Source of the DNA: Thermus parvatiensis
GTDB taxonomy: Bacteria > Deinococcota > Deinococci > Deinococcales > Thermaceae
Assembly: GCF_001535545.1 (NCBI RefSeq)
Contig: NZ_CP014141.1
Coordinates: forward strand, 930,001 to 994,000
Reading direction: 5' to 3'
DNA length: 64,000 bases
Of the stretch, positions 22,064 through 31,462 are shown piece after piece; position 1 is the first letter of the stretch, and each line of letters opens with the position of its first letter. The translations under genes were made by a program, and so were the position numbers. Under the pieces are notes generated by a model. That model made no database searches. It saw only the letters and a list, made by a program, of their open reading frames with translations, and had not been told where the DNA came from.

Positions 22064-22069
22064 ATCCTA
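22064..22069 (-). promoter_or_regulatory. -10 box of leaderless mqnC
   Basis: TAGGAT, then AAAGGCC (7 bases), then ATG 22056. Confidence 0.5.
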
Positions 22070-22101
22070 CACCCGTTTTCCCGTGTTAAGGTGGCCTTCG
22101 G

Positions 22102-22107
22102 TAAAAT
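22102..22107 (+). promoter_or_regulatory. -10 box of leaderless adenosine-kinase-family gene
   Basis: TAAAAT followed by CGGGGC (6 bases) and ATG 22114. Confidence 0.65.
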
Positions 22108-22113
22108 CGGGGC

Positions 22114-22599
22114 ATGGAACTCAAGCTTATTCCCATAGAGAAGCCCGAGAACCTCAACGTCATCCTGGGCCAGGCCCACTTCATCAAGACGGTGGAGGAC
22201 CTGCACGAGGCCTTGGTTACCGCCGTGCCCGGGATCAAGTTCGGCCTCGCCTTCTCCGAGGCCAGCGGCAAGCGCCTCATCCGGCGTTCGGGCACCGACC
22301 CCGAGCTCACCGAGTTGGCGGTGAAAAACCTCTTAAACCTCGCCGCGGGGCACACCTTCCTCATCGTGTTGGGAGAGGGCTTTTACCCCATCAACGTCCT
22401 CCACGCGGTGAAGGCCTGCCCCGAGGTGGTGAGGATCTTCGCCGCCACCGCCAACCCCCTCAAGGTGGTGGTGGCCGAGGAGGGGGAGCAGCGGGCCATC
22501 CTGGGGGTCATGGACGGGTTCAAGCCCCTGGGGGTGGAGGACGAGGCCGAGGTGGCCTGGCGCAAGGACCTCCTTCGGCGCCTGGGGTACAAGCTTTAA
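22114..22599 (+). CDS. adenosine-specific kinase family protein (DUF355)
   Basis: A 161-residue protein of the small family first described as adenosine-specific kinase in archaea (Pfam Adenosine_kin). Typical segments: KLIPIEKPENLNVILGQAHF at the start, PGIKFGLAFSEASGKRLIRR, GHTFLIVLGEGFYPINVLHA, and IFAATANPLKVVVAEE...ILGVMDG. The length equals the family norm. The biochemical role is poorly established; binding of adenosine or AMP is what is known of the family. It stands alone with its own promoter, converging on ruvC. Confidence 0.85.
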   Translation: MELKLIPIEKPENLNVILGQAHFIKTVEDLHEALVTAVPGIKFGLAFSEASGKRLIRRSGTDPELTELAVKNLLNLAAGHTFLIVLGEGFYPINVLHAVKACPEVVRIFAATANPLKVVVAEEGEQRAILGVMDGFKPLGVEDEAEVAWRKDLLRRLGYKL

Positions 22600-22612
22600 G
22601 CTTTGGGTGCTT

Positions 22613-23113
22613 TTAAAGGAGCTTCGCCGTGCCCATGCGGGCGTAGAAGGCGTGGGTCAGGGCGATGGCCAAGGCGTCTGCCAGGTGGCTTGGCCTCGGG
22701 GCCTCCTTCAGGCCTAGGATGCCCCGGACCATGAGGGCCACCTCCTCCTTGGCGGCGTGGCCGTGCCCTGCCAGGGCCTGCTTTACTTGCATGGGGCCGT
22801 AGGCGTAGACGGGTACCCCCGCTTCAAAGGCCGCCACCAGGACGGCCCCCAGGGCCCAGCCCACCTTGTAGGCGAGCTCGTTCTGGCGGTAGAAGAACTG
22901 CTCCTCCACCGCCACCGCCTCGGGCCGGAAGCGGTGGAGGGCTTCTAGGACCCGGGCGTGGATGCGGCCCACCCGGGCCTCGGCCTTTTCCCTATGGGAG
23001 GTCTTGACCACCTCCCCGTGAAGGAGGCGGGCCTTGAGAGCCCCCTTCCCCTCCACCGCCACCACCCCGAGGCCCAGGTGGGTGATCCCGGGGTCTATGC
23101 CGGCCACGATCAC
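22613..23113 (-). CDS. ruvC: Holliday junction resolvase RuvC
   Basis: Metal-dependent endonuclease that cuts Holliday junctions symmetrically; works with RuvAB. It has 166 residues, the Tth length, from GTG 23113. Catalytic residues are all present: D7 (AGIDPG), E70 (AVEEQFFY), H143 and D146 (PSHLADALAIA). It is 13 bases downstream of ftsZ on the same strand, so it is probably the last gene of the dcw transcript, an unusual coupling of division and recombination genes. There is no clear ribosome site before the GTG. Confidence 0.96.
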   Translation of the reverse strand: MIVAGIDPGITHLGLGVVAVEGKGALKARLLHGEVVKTSHREKAEARVGRIHARVLEALHRFRPEAVAVEEQFFYRQNELAYKVGWALGAVLVAAFEAGVPVYAYGPMQVKQALAGHGHAAKEEVALMVRGILGLKEAPRPSHLADALAIALTHAFYARMGTAKLL

Positions 23114-23126
23114 GGGAAGAGGAGGC

Positions 23127-24185
23127 TCAGTTGCCCCGCCTGGGCGGGTAGTCCCCGTCCCCGTAGCGGATGAAGGCGGGGATGTCGTAGTTCGTGAGGT
23201 CCACGTGGCCCGTGGGGAAGTCCACGGGGCGGGCGGGGCGGGGCACCACGGTGCTCTCCGCGAAGCCTGCGGCGATGAGGATGACCCTAAGCTCGTCCTG
23301 GGCCCTTTCGTCGTAGGTGACCCCGTAGAGGATGTCCACGTCCTCGTGGCCCGTGGCCTCCCGGATCCTTTCCACCACCTCGGCGGCCTCCATGAGGGAG
23401 AGCTCCTCGGAGCCCACCACGTTGAGGAGAAGCCTTTTGGCGCCCTCAATAGAGCGCTCCAGAAGGGGGCTCATGATGGCGCTTTTGGCCGCCTCCTCTA
23501 CCCGGTTCTCCCCGCGGCCCGCCCCGATGCCCATGAGCACCTGGCCCGCGCCTTCCAGGAGGGCCTTGACGTCGGCGAAGTCCACGTTGATGAGGCCGGG
23601 GAGGTTGATGACGTCGGTGATGCCCTTGACCCCGTGGTAGAGCACCCGGTCGGCGATGAGGAAGGCGTCTTTTAAGGTCATCTTCTTGTCCACGGCGGAG
23701 AGGAGGCGGTCGTTCTGGACCACCACCATGGCGTCCACCCGCTCTTTGAGCTTTTTGATGCCCTCCTCGGCGGCCCGCATCCGCTTGGGGCCCTCAAAGC
23801 TGAAGGGCCGGGTGACCACGGCCACGGTGAGGGCCCCGAGGCGCTTGGCCACGTCGGCGACCACGGGGGCGCTTCCCGTCCCCGTGCCGCCCCCCATGCC
23901 TGCGGTGATAAAGACGAGGTCCGCTCCCTCCAGGGCCTCGGCGATGAGGTCCTCGGCCTCGAGGGCCGCCTTCTCCCCGATCTCGGGGTTGGCCCCGGCC
24001 CCGAGGCCCCGGGTGAGCTTCTCCCCGAGCTGGATCCGGTGGTCGGCGAGGCTCTTGGCCAGTACCTGGGCGTCCGTGTTGGCGGCGATGAACTCCACGC
24101 CGGATAGCCCCGCCTCAATCATGCGGTTCACCGCGTTGTTCCCCGCACCCCCAAGCCCAATGACCTTGATGACCGCTCCTTCCAT
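23127..24185 (-). CDS. ftsZ: cell division protein FtsZ
   Basis: Tubulin-like GTPase that forms the division ring. It has 352 residues: [20 protein letters not shown] at the N-terminus, the tubulin signature [16 protein letters not shown], the T7 loop with [12 protein letters not shown], and a C-terminal peptide [17 protein letters not shown]. That peptide is the conserved tail that binds FtsA and other partners. The linker is short. The ribosome site AGGAGGGG lies just before ATG 24185. It follows ftsA by 9 bases in the canonical dcw order. Confidence 0.98.
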   Translation of the reverse strand: MEGAVIKVIGLGGAGNNAVNRMIEAGLSGVEFIAANTDAQVLAKSLADHRIQLGEKLTRGLGAGANPEIGEKAALEAEDLIAEALEGADLVFITAGMGGGTGTGSAPVVADVAKRLGALTVAVVTRPFSFEGPKRMRAAEEGIKKLKERVDAMVVVQNDRLLSAVDKKMTLKDAFLIADRVLYHGVKGITDVINLPGLINVDFADVKALLEGAGQVLMGIGAGRGENRVEEAAKSAIMSPLLERSIEGAKRLLLNVVGSEELSLMEAAEVVERIREATGHEDVDILYGVTYDERAQDELRVILIAAGFAESTVVPRPARPVDFPTGHVDLTNYDIPAFIRYGDGDYPPRRGN

Positions 24186-24194
24186 ACCCCCCTC

Positions 24195-25439
24195 CTAGAA
24201 CAGGTTGCTCAGAAACTCCTTGATCCTGGCCCAAAGCCCCTCGCCCTTGGGCTTTTCCTCCGGTTTTTCCCGTTTTTCCCTAATCCGCTTCGCCTCCTGG
24301 GGCTTTAGGGGGAGGCTTGCCCCGTAGCGGACAAGCCCCACCGCCGCCGCATGGGCGGGGGAGGCCACCACGTCCGTAAGCCCCGAGACCCCATGGGGTT
24401 TGCCCACCCGCACGGGGAGGCCGTACTGCTGCCGGGCGAGGAGGTCGGTGCCCCGGAGGAGGGCCCCGCCCCCCGTGAGGACCACGCGGTTGACCTGGAT
24501 CTCCAAAGGCCCTAGGGTTTCGTCCACGCTCTGGCGCGCCAGATGGAGGATCTCCCGCATCCGCGGCCGGATGATGCGGGCGAGCTCCGGGGCCGGAACC
24601 TCGCCCAGGGCGCCGCCCTCCTGGTTGATTTCCAGGACAAGCTCCGGGTCGGCAAGCTCCGGTAGGGCGGCTCCGTACTTGCGCTTGACCCGCTCCGCCT
24701 CCTCAAAGGGGATCTTGAGGAGCTGGGCGATGTCGTGGGTCACATGGTCCCCACCCAGGGGTATTACGGCCGAGTGGGCAAGCCTTCCCCCCCGGAAGAC
24801 GGCCACGTCGGTGGTGCCGCCGCCGATGTCCAGGAGCAGGACGGTCATCTCCTCCTCCTCGGGGGTGAGGACGGCGAGTCCGCTGGCCAGGACTTGGACG
24901 CAGACGGCGTCCAGGGCGAGGCCCGCTTCCTCCACGGCCCGGCGCAGGTTGGCGAGGGGACCCCGGCCCGCGGCGATGAGGTGGACGTCCACCTCGAGGC
25001 GCACCCCCGCCATCCCCACAGGGTCCCGGATCCCCTCCTGGCCGTCCACCTTGAACTCCAGGGGCAGGGCGTGCAAAAGCTCCAGCTCCCCTTCAAAGGG
25101 GTAGGCCTTGGCCTGCTCTATGGCCCGCTCCACGTCCGCCTCGGCGATGGTGTGGCCGCGGCGGATGGCGGCGAGGCCGTGGCTGGTGACGCTTTTGAGG
25201 TGGGGTCCACCCACGCCCACCACCACCCGCTCTACCTTGACCCCGGCCACCCTTTCCGCCTGGAAGAGGCTTTGGCGGATGGCCTCCGTGGTCCTTTCCA
25301 GGTTGACCACCACCCCGCGCCGCAGCCCCTGGGAGGGGACGGTGCCCTCGCCGATGATGTCCAAAACGCCGTCAGGGGCGAGCTCCCCGATGACGGTGGT
25401 GACCTTGGTGGTGCCTACGTCCAAACCGGCGATGATCAT
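24195..25439 (-). CDS. ftsA: cell division protein FtsA
   Basis: Actin-like ATPase tethering FtsZ to the membrane. It has 414 residues from ATG 25439, which overlaps the ftsQ stop (ATGA). Marks: IAGLDVGTTKVTTVIGELA (phosphate 1), LLLDIGGGTTDVAVFRGG (phosphate 2), VVLTGGGALLRGTDLLARQ (adenosine site), the inserted SHS2 1C domain (about 85-165), and a C-terminal amphipathic helix GLWARIKEFLSNLF for membrane binding after a charged KREKPEEKPKGE linker. An upstream in-frame start would add seven residues but lacks support. Confidence 0.97.
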   Translation of the reverse strand: MIIAGLDVGTTKVTTVIGELAPDGVLDIIGEGTVPSQGLRRGVVVNLERTTEAIRQSLFQAERVAGVKVERVVVGVGGPHLKSVTSHGLAAIRRGHTIAEADVERAIEQAKAYPFEGELELLHALPLEFKVDGQEGIRDPVGMAGVRLEVDVHLIAAGRGPLANLRRAVEEAGLALDAVCVQVLASGLAVLTPEEEEMTVLLLDIGGGTTDVAVFRGGRLAHSAVIPLGGDHVTHDIAQLLKIPFEEAERVKRKYGAALPELADPELVLEINQEGGALGEVPAPELARIIRPRMREILHLARQSVDETLGPLEIQVNRVVLTGGGALLRGTDLLARQQYGLPVRVGKPHGVSGLTDVVASPAHAAAVGLVRYGASLPLKPQEAKRIREKREKPEEKPKGEGLWARIKEFLSNLF

Positions 25440-26020
25440 GGGCGCTGACTCACCCCCCAAGAATACACGAAAACCCGCCCCTTAGGGCGCGCGGTTTGGG
25501 CGTACTTTAGCAGATACGCGGCCTCGGGGGCAAAGAGGGTGGCCCCTTCCAGCTCCACCCAGAAGCCCGCCGGGGTGTAGCGGATCTCCCGGGCTTGGGG
25601 GAAGGCCCGGCCCAGGGAGAGGAGGGCTTCCCGGGGGAGGGGCCCTACCCCCCGCACCCGGGGCCCGGGGGCGAGGGGGGCGCCTTGGGGGAGGAGGACG
25701 CCGTCCTCGGCCAGGGCGTCCCCGGTTTCCAGGGGGAGGAAGGGCCGGCGTTCCCGCACCCGGACGACCACCTGTCCCAAGGCGGGCTTTTCCAGGTGGG
25801 CTTCGGCCACCCAGGGGTTTTCCAGGAGGGGCCGGAGCCTGTTCCCCCAGACCCAAAGCCACGGGTCGCCCGGAGCGAGGCGGAGGGTTTGCAGGACGGC
25901 CTCCCTGGAGAGGTGGCGTAGCCCTTCCACCCGCACCTCCTCCACGGGGACGGCCACGAGGCTCGCCACGTAGAGGCTCGCCCCGAGGATGAGGAGGAGA
26001 ACGCCTTTCACCACGCCCAT
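25436..26020 (-). CDS. ftsQ: cell division protein FtsQ
   Basis: Bitopic division protein: one N-terminal membrane segment (VVKGVLLLILGASLYVASLV), then a POTRA domain (VEEVRVEGLRHLSREAVLQT, about 27-95) and a beta domain. With 194 residues it is short compared with E. coli FtsQ (276). The cytoplasmic tail is almost absent. It sits between murB and ftsA in the usual place. The POTRA region probably contacts FtsL/FtsB-type partners; no separate ftsB is seen in this cluster. Confidence 0.9.
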   Translation of the reverse strand: MGVVKGVLLLILGASLYVASLVAVPVEEVRVEGLRHLSREAVLQTLRLAPGDPWLWVWGNRLRPLLENPWVAEAHLEKPALGQVVVRVRERRPFLPLETGDALAEDGVLLPQGAPLAPGPRVRGVGPLPREALLSLGRAFPQAREIRYTPAGFWVELEGATLFAPEAAYLLKYAQTARPKGRVFVYSWGVSQRP

Positions 26021-26032
26021 CTTACCCCTCCT

Positions 26033-26830
26033 TTACGGCCACACCTCCCACTCCAGCTCCAAGGGAAGCTCCTCCTGTACCCGGCGGACGAGCTCCAGGA
26101 CGTCCTTTGCCCGGGCCTGGCCCAGGTTGACGATGAAGTTGCCGTGCTCTAAGGAGATCATGGCGTCCCCCACCCGAAGCCCCTTGAGGCCGCGCTCGTC
26201 AATGAGCCGCCCCGCCGACTGGCCCGGGGGGTTCTTGAAGACGCACCCGGCGCTTTTCCGCTTGGGCTGGCCCTTGCGGGCCCGGTCCACCTCGGCCATG
26301 CGCCTCAGGATCTCCTCCTTGGGGCGCTCCTTCAGCTTGAGGCGCACCCGGGTGACGATGCCCCCGGGGGGGAGATGGCTTTTCCGGTAGCCGAAGCCGA
26401 GCTCCTCCGGACAGTAGACGTGGAAGGCGCCGTCGTGGAAGACCTCCACCGCCTCCAGGGCGTCGGCCATCTCCCCGAAGCGGGTGCCCGCGTTCATCTT
26501 CACCGCGCCGCCCACCTGGGCGGGGATGCCGAGGAGGCCCTCGAGGCCGGAAAGCCCCGCCCGGGCCGCCTCCTGGACGAGGAGGGGAAGGAGGGTCCCC
26601 GCCCCCACCCAGCCCTTCAGGTCGTAGGTCCGGAACTCGCCCGCAAGCCGGATGACCCGCTCCGGCACCCCCTCGTCCAGGACGAGGAGGTTGGAGCCGT
26701 TGCCCAGGACGCGGTAAGGGGCCTCGGTGGCCCGCTTAAGCTCCTCCCGGGTCTCCACGGTCCAGAGCTCCGCCGGCCCCCCTACCCCCAGGGTGGTGTA
26801 GTCCTTGAGCAGCACCCTTTCAACCCTCAT
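26033..26830 (-). CDS. murB: UDP-N-acetylenolpyruvoylglucosamine reductase MurB
   Basis: FAD enzyme reducing enolpyruvyl-UDP-GlcNAc to UDP-MurNAc. It has 265 residues, near the smallest known, as in the crystallised Thermus caldophilus enzyme. Marks: TTLGVGGPAELW, FAD-binding VLGNGSNLLVLD, GLLGIPAQVGGAVKMNAG, FGYRKSHLP, and SAGCVFKNPPGQSAGRLID. The residue in the proton-donor position (SAGCVFKNP) is Cys where E. coli has Ser229; Cys in place of Ser is known among compact MurBs. It overlaps murC by 11 bases. Confidence 0.97.
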   Translation of the reverse strand: MRVERVLLKDYTTLGVGGPAELWTVETREELKRATEAPYRVLGNGSNLLVLDEGVPERVIRLAGEFRTYDLKGWVGAGTLLPLLVQEAARAGLSGLEGLLGIPAQVGGAVKMNAGTRFGEMADALEAVEVFHDGAFHVYCPEELGFGYRKSHLPPGGIVTRVRLKLKERPKEEILRRMAEVDRARKGQPKRKSAGCVFKNPPGQSAGRLIDERGLKGLRVGDAMISLEHGNFIVNLGQARAKDVLELVRRVQEELPLELEWEVWP

Positions 26831-28159
26831 GGACGAGCCTCCGCGCGAGAAGGGTCACGTCCCCAGCCCCCATGAAAAGGAGAAGGTCCTCGGGCCTTGC
26901 CGTGGCGCGGGCGTAGGCCAGGGCCTCTTCCTTGTCCATCCGGCGCGCGGGCCGGCCCAGGTCCTCAAGCCTCTTTGCGATGCGGTCGGAGAGGGCCTCG
27001 GGGCTTTCCCGGCCCCGCTCCCCTGCGGTGTAGACGGGCAGGACCACCACCTCGTGGGCTTCCTTGAGGGCCTGGGCGAAGGCCTCCCAGAGCTCCTGGG
27101 TGCGGAGGAGGCGGTGGGGCTGGAAGAAGACGCGGACCCGCCGCCCCGAGAGGAGGGCTGCCTCCAGGGTGGCCTGGACCTCGGTGGGGTGGTGGGCGTA
27201 GTCGTCCACCACCCAGGCCCCGCCCACCTCCCCCACCCGCTCAAACCGCCGCCCCACGCCGGGGAAGCGGGAAAGCCCCCGGGAGATGGCCTCCGGGGAC
27301 GCCCCCAGGGCTAGGGCGGCGAGGGCGGCGGCGAGGGCGTTGTGGACGTTGTGCCTCCCCGGCACCCGCAGGTGGACCTCCCCCAGGGGGCCTTCCCGGT
27401 GGACGAGGCGGAAGGAGGCCCCGGAGGGACTTAGGTCCACCTTCTCCGCCCAAACCTCCCCCCGGGGCCGAAGAGCCTCCGGGGAAGCCCCTCGGTGAGG
27501 GCGAGGAGGCCTGGGTCCATTGCGGGGACCACCACGGTCTTTGCGCCCGAGAGGAAGCCCCGCATGGCCTCCTTTAGAGCCTCCAGGCTTTCGTGGTAGT
27601 TGGGGGCCCGCTCCCCGGGAGGGGCCACGTGGTCCGCCTCCAGGTTGGTGGCCACGGCGACGCTCACCCGGACCTCCCGGAAGAGGGGGTCCGACTCGTC
27701 CACCTCGGCCACCCGGGGCCCCCGGCCAGGGCGGGCGTTGCCGGGGAGGAGGGCGAGCTCCCCCCCCAGGAAGACCCAGGGGTCCAGGTTCGCCTCCAGG
27801 AGGATGGCCGCAAGCATCCCCGTGGTGGTGGTCTTGCCGTGGGTTCCGGTCACGCCCGCGGAGGGCCTTTGCGCGAGGAAGTGGGCGAGGAGCTCCATCC
27901 GGCGGAGGACCCTAAGGCCCCTCTTCCGGGCCTCCACCACCTCGGGGTGGTCCGGGGGCACGGGGGTAGGGACCACCAAGGTGTCCTCGTCGGCGAGGTG
28001 ACCGGGGTCGTGCTCCGGGTGCACGGGAACCCCGAGCCGCCTTGCCCTAGGGCCTGGGGCGAGGTCGCACCCTGTCACCTCCACCCCTTCTGCCATGAGG
28101 AGCCGGGCGAGGGCGCTCATGCCCACGCCTTCAATGCCCATGATGTGCGCCTTTCTCAT
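26820..28159 (-). CDS. murC: UDP-N-acetylmuramate-L-alanine ligase MurC (frameshifted)
   Basis: ATP-dependent ligase adding L-Ala to UDP-MurNAc. Mur ligase layout: N-terminal Rossmann domain (HIMGIEGVGMSALARLL), P-loop GVTGTHGKTTTTGML, EVDESDPLF acidic motif, and C-terminal domain with DDYAHHPTEVQATLEAAL. It has 446 residues after adding one base at the C run 27458-27463. As written the first part ends early, in the wrong frame after RRLFGPGG. An essential gene, so the break is almost certainly a sequence error. It overlaps murG (ATGA) and murB. Confidence 0.93.
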
Positions 28160-29173
28160 AGGAACGCCTCCAGAAGGTCGGCGAGGCGCGCCGCCGCCCC
28201 CTCGGGGGAGAGGCGGGCCATGGCCCTTTGGCGCGCCTCCAGATTCTCCAGGGCCTCGAGGATCTGGGAGGAAAGGCGGTCCCACGCCCCCAAAACCGCC
28301 CCCCCGCTTGGGCGTAGGCCCGGGCGTTGGCGAGCTGGGCTCCGCCGTCCAGCTTAGGGGAAAGGGGGAAGAGTATGGCTGGGAGGCCGTGGAAGGCCGC
28401 CTCCGCCAGCGTCCCCGCCCCGGCCCGGGAAAGGAGGAGGTCGGCGGCGCTCATGGCCAGGGGGGTGTCCACGAAGCCCGCCACCCGGTAGCCCTCCCCC
28501 TCGAGGGGCCGGAAGCGTTCCACCCACCTTTCCCCCACCTGGTGGAGCACCTGGACGGGAAGGCCCCTGAGGACCGGGGGGAGGCGCTCGTTGAGCTCCA
28601 GGCTGCCTTGGCTTCCCCCGAGGACAAGGAGAAGGGGCCTTTGGGGGTCAAAGCCGAGCCTGCGCTTGGCCTCGTCCTTGGGGTAGCGCACCTCCCGCAC
28701 GGGGTAGCCCACCACCCGGGCCTTCCGCGCCAGGGGCGCAGGGAGGGCCAAGGGGACGGAAAGGGCCAGGCCTTTGGCCAGGGGGGCCAGGGCCCGGTTG
28801 GCGAGGCCCATGCGGGCGTTCTGCTCGTGGAGGAGGAGGGGGATGCCGAGGAGGCTCGCCGCCATCCCCCCGGGGAAGCCGGCGTACCCCCCGGTGCTGA
28901 GCACCGCCTTGGGCCTGAGGCGCCGGAGGAGGGCCTGGGCCCGGAGAACCCCTTGGAGCACCTTGGGGGCTTCCTGGGGCCTTAGGGCGCTCCGGTCCAG
29001 CTTCCCCGCGGGGATGAGGGCGTGGGGGATGGGGGTCTTGGGGAGGAGGCGGGCCTCGAGGCCCCCCTCCGCCCCCAGGTAGAAGACGGGGTGGCCCCGC
29101 CGCCTGAGCTCCTCCGCCACCGCCAGGGCGGGGAAGAGGTGCCCCCCGTGCCCCCGCCGGTCAGGAGGATCAC
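28156..29173 (-). CDS. murG: UDP-GlcNAc:lipid I GlcNAc transferase MurG (two frameshifts)
   Basis: Peripheral membrane GT28 enzyme completing lipid II. From GTG 29173, coupled to the ftsW stop (GTGA), the sequence reads ILLTGGGTGG and should continue HLFPALAVAEEL; one base is missing in the C run 29142-29147. A second is missing at 28299-28305, after which the tail AVLGAWDRLSSQILEALENL leads to TGA 28156. The repaired length is 339 residues. Other marks: GYAGFPGGMAA, LVLGGSQGSLELN, and the UDP-GlcNAc region LLLSRAGAGTLAEAAFHGLP. Confidence 0.92.
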
Positions 29174-30230
29174 CGGGCCACCCCCTTCCGCCTGGGCCTC
29201 TCCGCCGCCCCCCGGGCGAGCCGGGAGAGGAGGCCCACCGCGAAGCCGGAGACCAAGAGGCTGCTCCCCCCGTAGGACACCAGGGGCAGGGGCACCCCCG
29301 TCACCGGGAGGACCCCAGGGTGACCCCGATGTTGAGCGCCGCCTGGAGGGCGAGGTAGAGGCCGAGGCCGAGGGCGAGGAGGCGCTCCCCGCCCTTCAGG
29401 CTCAGGGCCACCGCCAGGCTCCTCAGCAGGATCAGGGTGTAAAGGAGGAAGACCACGGCCCCGCCGAGCCACCCGGTGGCGAAGACGACGCTAGCGAAGA
29501 CCATGTCGTTGTGGGCCTCGGGCAGGTGGGGCAGGGTGGCCCCCGGCCCCTGGCCGAAGGGGCCGCCCAGGAGGAGGGCCTTCTTGGCCTGGACCACCTG
29601 GTAGGCCCCGCCCCCCGGCGCCGACTCGCCCTGGAGGTAGTCCATGAAGTTGGCGAAGCGCTCGGAGACGTAGCGGAACCGGGCGAGGTAGAGCCCCGAG
29701 AAGGGGAGGACCACCAGGGCCACCGCAAGGCCCATCCCCAGGAGCCTTGGCCAGGGGATGCCGGCGAGGACGAAGAGGAGGGCGGCCAGCCCGGCGAGGA
29801 AGGCAGCCGTGGCGAAGTCGGGTTCCACCAGGACGAGGCCCACCAGGGAGCCCACCGCCAGGACCGGCCCCAGGATGGGGTAGTCCTCCCCCCGCCGCTC
29901 CACGAAGGAGGAGAGGTAGAGGATCAGGGCCAGCTTGGCGAGCTCCGAGGGCTGGAGGGCCACGGGGCCCAGGTAGAACCAGCGGCGCACCCCCCCGGGC
30001 CCGTCCCCCAGGAGGAGGACCAGGACGAGGAGGAGGAGGACGCCCACCAAGATGTGGAGGGCATAGCGGAGGAGGAGGCGGGGGGGAAGGAGGTGGCCGA
30101 GGACCAAGGCTATTAGGGCAGCCCCCACCCGGAGGAGGTGGTCCTGGAGGAGGCCGGGCTCCGCCGTGCCCACGCCGATGAGGCCGAAGGCGAGGAGGAG
30201 GAGGGCGCTTAGGAGAAGGACGGGGTCCAT
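29170..30230 (-). CDS. ftsW: peptidoglycan glycosyltransferase FtsW (SEDS family, frameshifted)
   Basis: SEDS-family integral membrane protein polymerising lipid II at the septum with a class B PBP. About ten TM segments in 353 residues after one base is added at the C run 29313-29316. SEDS marks: GVRRWFYLGPVALQPSELAK (the conserved G-x-x-R-W and Q-P-S-E), the catalytic-Asp region LVLVEPDFATA, LPEAHNDMVFA, and the end TGVPLPLVSYGGSSLL in the restored frame. ATG 30230 lies inside the end of murD and has GGGAGGTGAG upstream. It may also act as the only elongation SEDS if rodA is absent; the window cannot tell. Confidence 0.93.
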
Positions 30231-31462
30231 GGCTCACCTCCCAGGGCGAAGACCGCTTCCCGGAAGGCCTGGGCGCGGTCCTTGTAGTCGCGGAACTGAT
30301 CAAAGCTCGCCGCCAGGGGCGCGAGGAGGACGCTCCCGTGCTCCAGCCGGGAGAGGGCCTCCTCCACCGCTTTGCGCATGGCGGTGCGGCCGTCCTTCTC
30401 CGCGATGACCACCACCTCGGTCCTCCCCTCCAAGGCCCGGGCGAAGCGGGGGCCGTCCCGGCCGAGGGCCAGGGCTACCCGGACCCGGCGGAGGAGGGGG
30501 AGAAGGGGGGTGAGGTCGGCCCCCTTGTCCTCCCCGCCCAGGATCCAGGCGATGGGGGCGGGGGCGGCCTCGAGGGCGGCCCGCACCGCCTCGGTCCTCG
30601 TGGCGATGGAGTCGTCAATGAAGACCACCTCCCCCTTACGGGCGAAGGCCTGGAAGCGGTGGGGGGCCTCGGGGAGGGTCCTTAGGGCCTCGGCCACGGC
30701 TTCCGGGTCTAGAGGCCTTTCCAGAAGGTCCAGGTAGGCCCGGGTGGCCTCCAAGGCGGCCTGGAGGTTGGTCTCCCTGGGGGTGGGCCCCGGGGTGAAG
30801 GGGTAGGGGCGGGCGGGGCTCGCCTCCGCCGCCCGGCGCACCTTGGGGTCCAGGCGGTTGTAGACGAGGGCGTCCTCGGGGGTGAGGTTTTTGAGGAGGT
30901 TGAGCTTGGCGGCGTGGTAGGCCTCCACGGTGCCGTGCCGGTCCAGGTGGTCCACCCCGAGGTTCAAGAGGACGGCCACCCTGGGGCGGAAGGCGTGGAT
31001 CCTTTCCAGCTGAAAGCTGGAAAGCTCCGCCACGGCCACCTCCGCCTCGTCCACCACGCTCACAAGGGGAGGGTCCACGTTTCCCCCTTCCCGGGCCTTA
31101 AGCCCGTGGGCGCGGAGGAGGTGGGCGGTGAAGAGGGTGGTGCTGGTCTTGCCTGCGGTTCCCGTGATCCCCACGATGGGGGTGGGGGAAAGGCGGTAGG
31201 CGAGCTCCGCCTCCCCGAGGACCTTGGCGCCCCGGGCGGCAAGCCTCCTCAGATGGGGGTGGTCCAGGGGCACCCCGGGGGCGGCCACCACCTCCTCGTA
31301 GGCCTCCTCCAGGTTCCAGTCCGGCCGGAAGCCCAAGGCCAAAGCCTCCTTCACCTCCTCCTCCCGGGGGCGGTCGTCGTAGAAGCGGGCGGGAAGCCCC
31401 CGTTTCCTCAGGAAGCGGAGGACGCCGAGCCCGCTCCGTCCCAGGCCGTAGACGAGCCTCAT
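30209..31462 (-). CDS. murD: UDP-N-acetylmuramoylalanine-D-glutamate ligase MurD
   Basis: Adds D-Glu to UDP-MurNAc-L-Ala. It has 417 residues. N-terminal VYGLGRSGLGVLRFLRKRG, P-loop VGITGTAGKTSTTLF, ELSSFQLERIHAF, LNLGVDHLDRHGTVEAYHAAK, and the C-terminal ILGGEDKGADLTPL with LLAPLAASFDQFRDYKDRA. The P-loop has Ala where most Mur ligases have Asn (GTNGKT). Overlaps mraY by ATGA and ftsW by 22 bases. It is intact in this sequence, unlike several neighbours. Confidence 0.96.
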   Translation of the reverse strand: MRLVYGLGRSGLGVLRFLRKRGLPARFYDDRPREEEVKEALALGFRPDWNLEEAYEEVVAAPGVPLDHPHLRRLAARGAKVLGEAELAYRLSPTPIVGITGTAGKTSTTLFTAHLLRAHGLKAREGGNVDPPLVSVVDEAEVAVAELSSFQLERIHAFRPRVAVLLNLGVDHLDRHGTVEAYHAAKLNLLKNLTPEDALVYNRLDPKVRRAAEASPARPYPFTPGPTPRETNLQAALEATRAYLDLLERPLDPEAVAEALRTLPEAPHRFQAFARKGEVVFIDDSIATRTEAVRAALEAAPAPIAWILGGEDKGADLTPLLPLLRRVRVALALGRDGPRFARALEGRTEVVVIAEKDGRTAMRKAVEEALSRLEHGSVLLAPLAASFDQFRDYKDRAQAFREAVFALGGEPWTPSFS

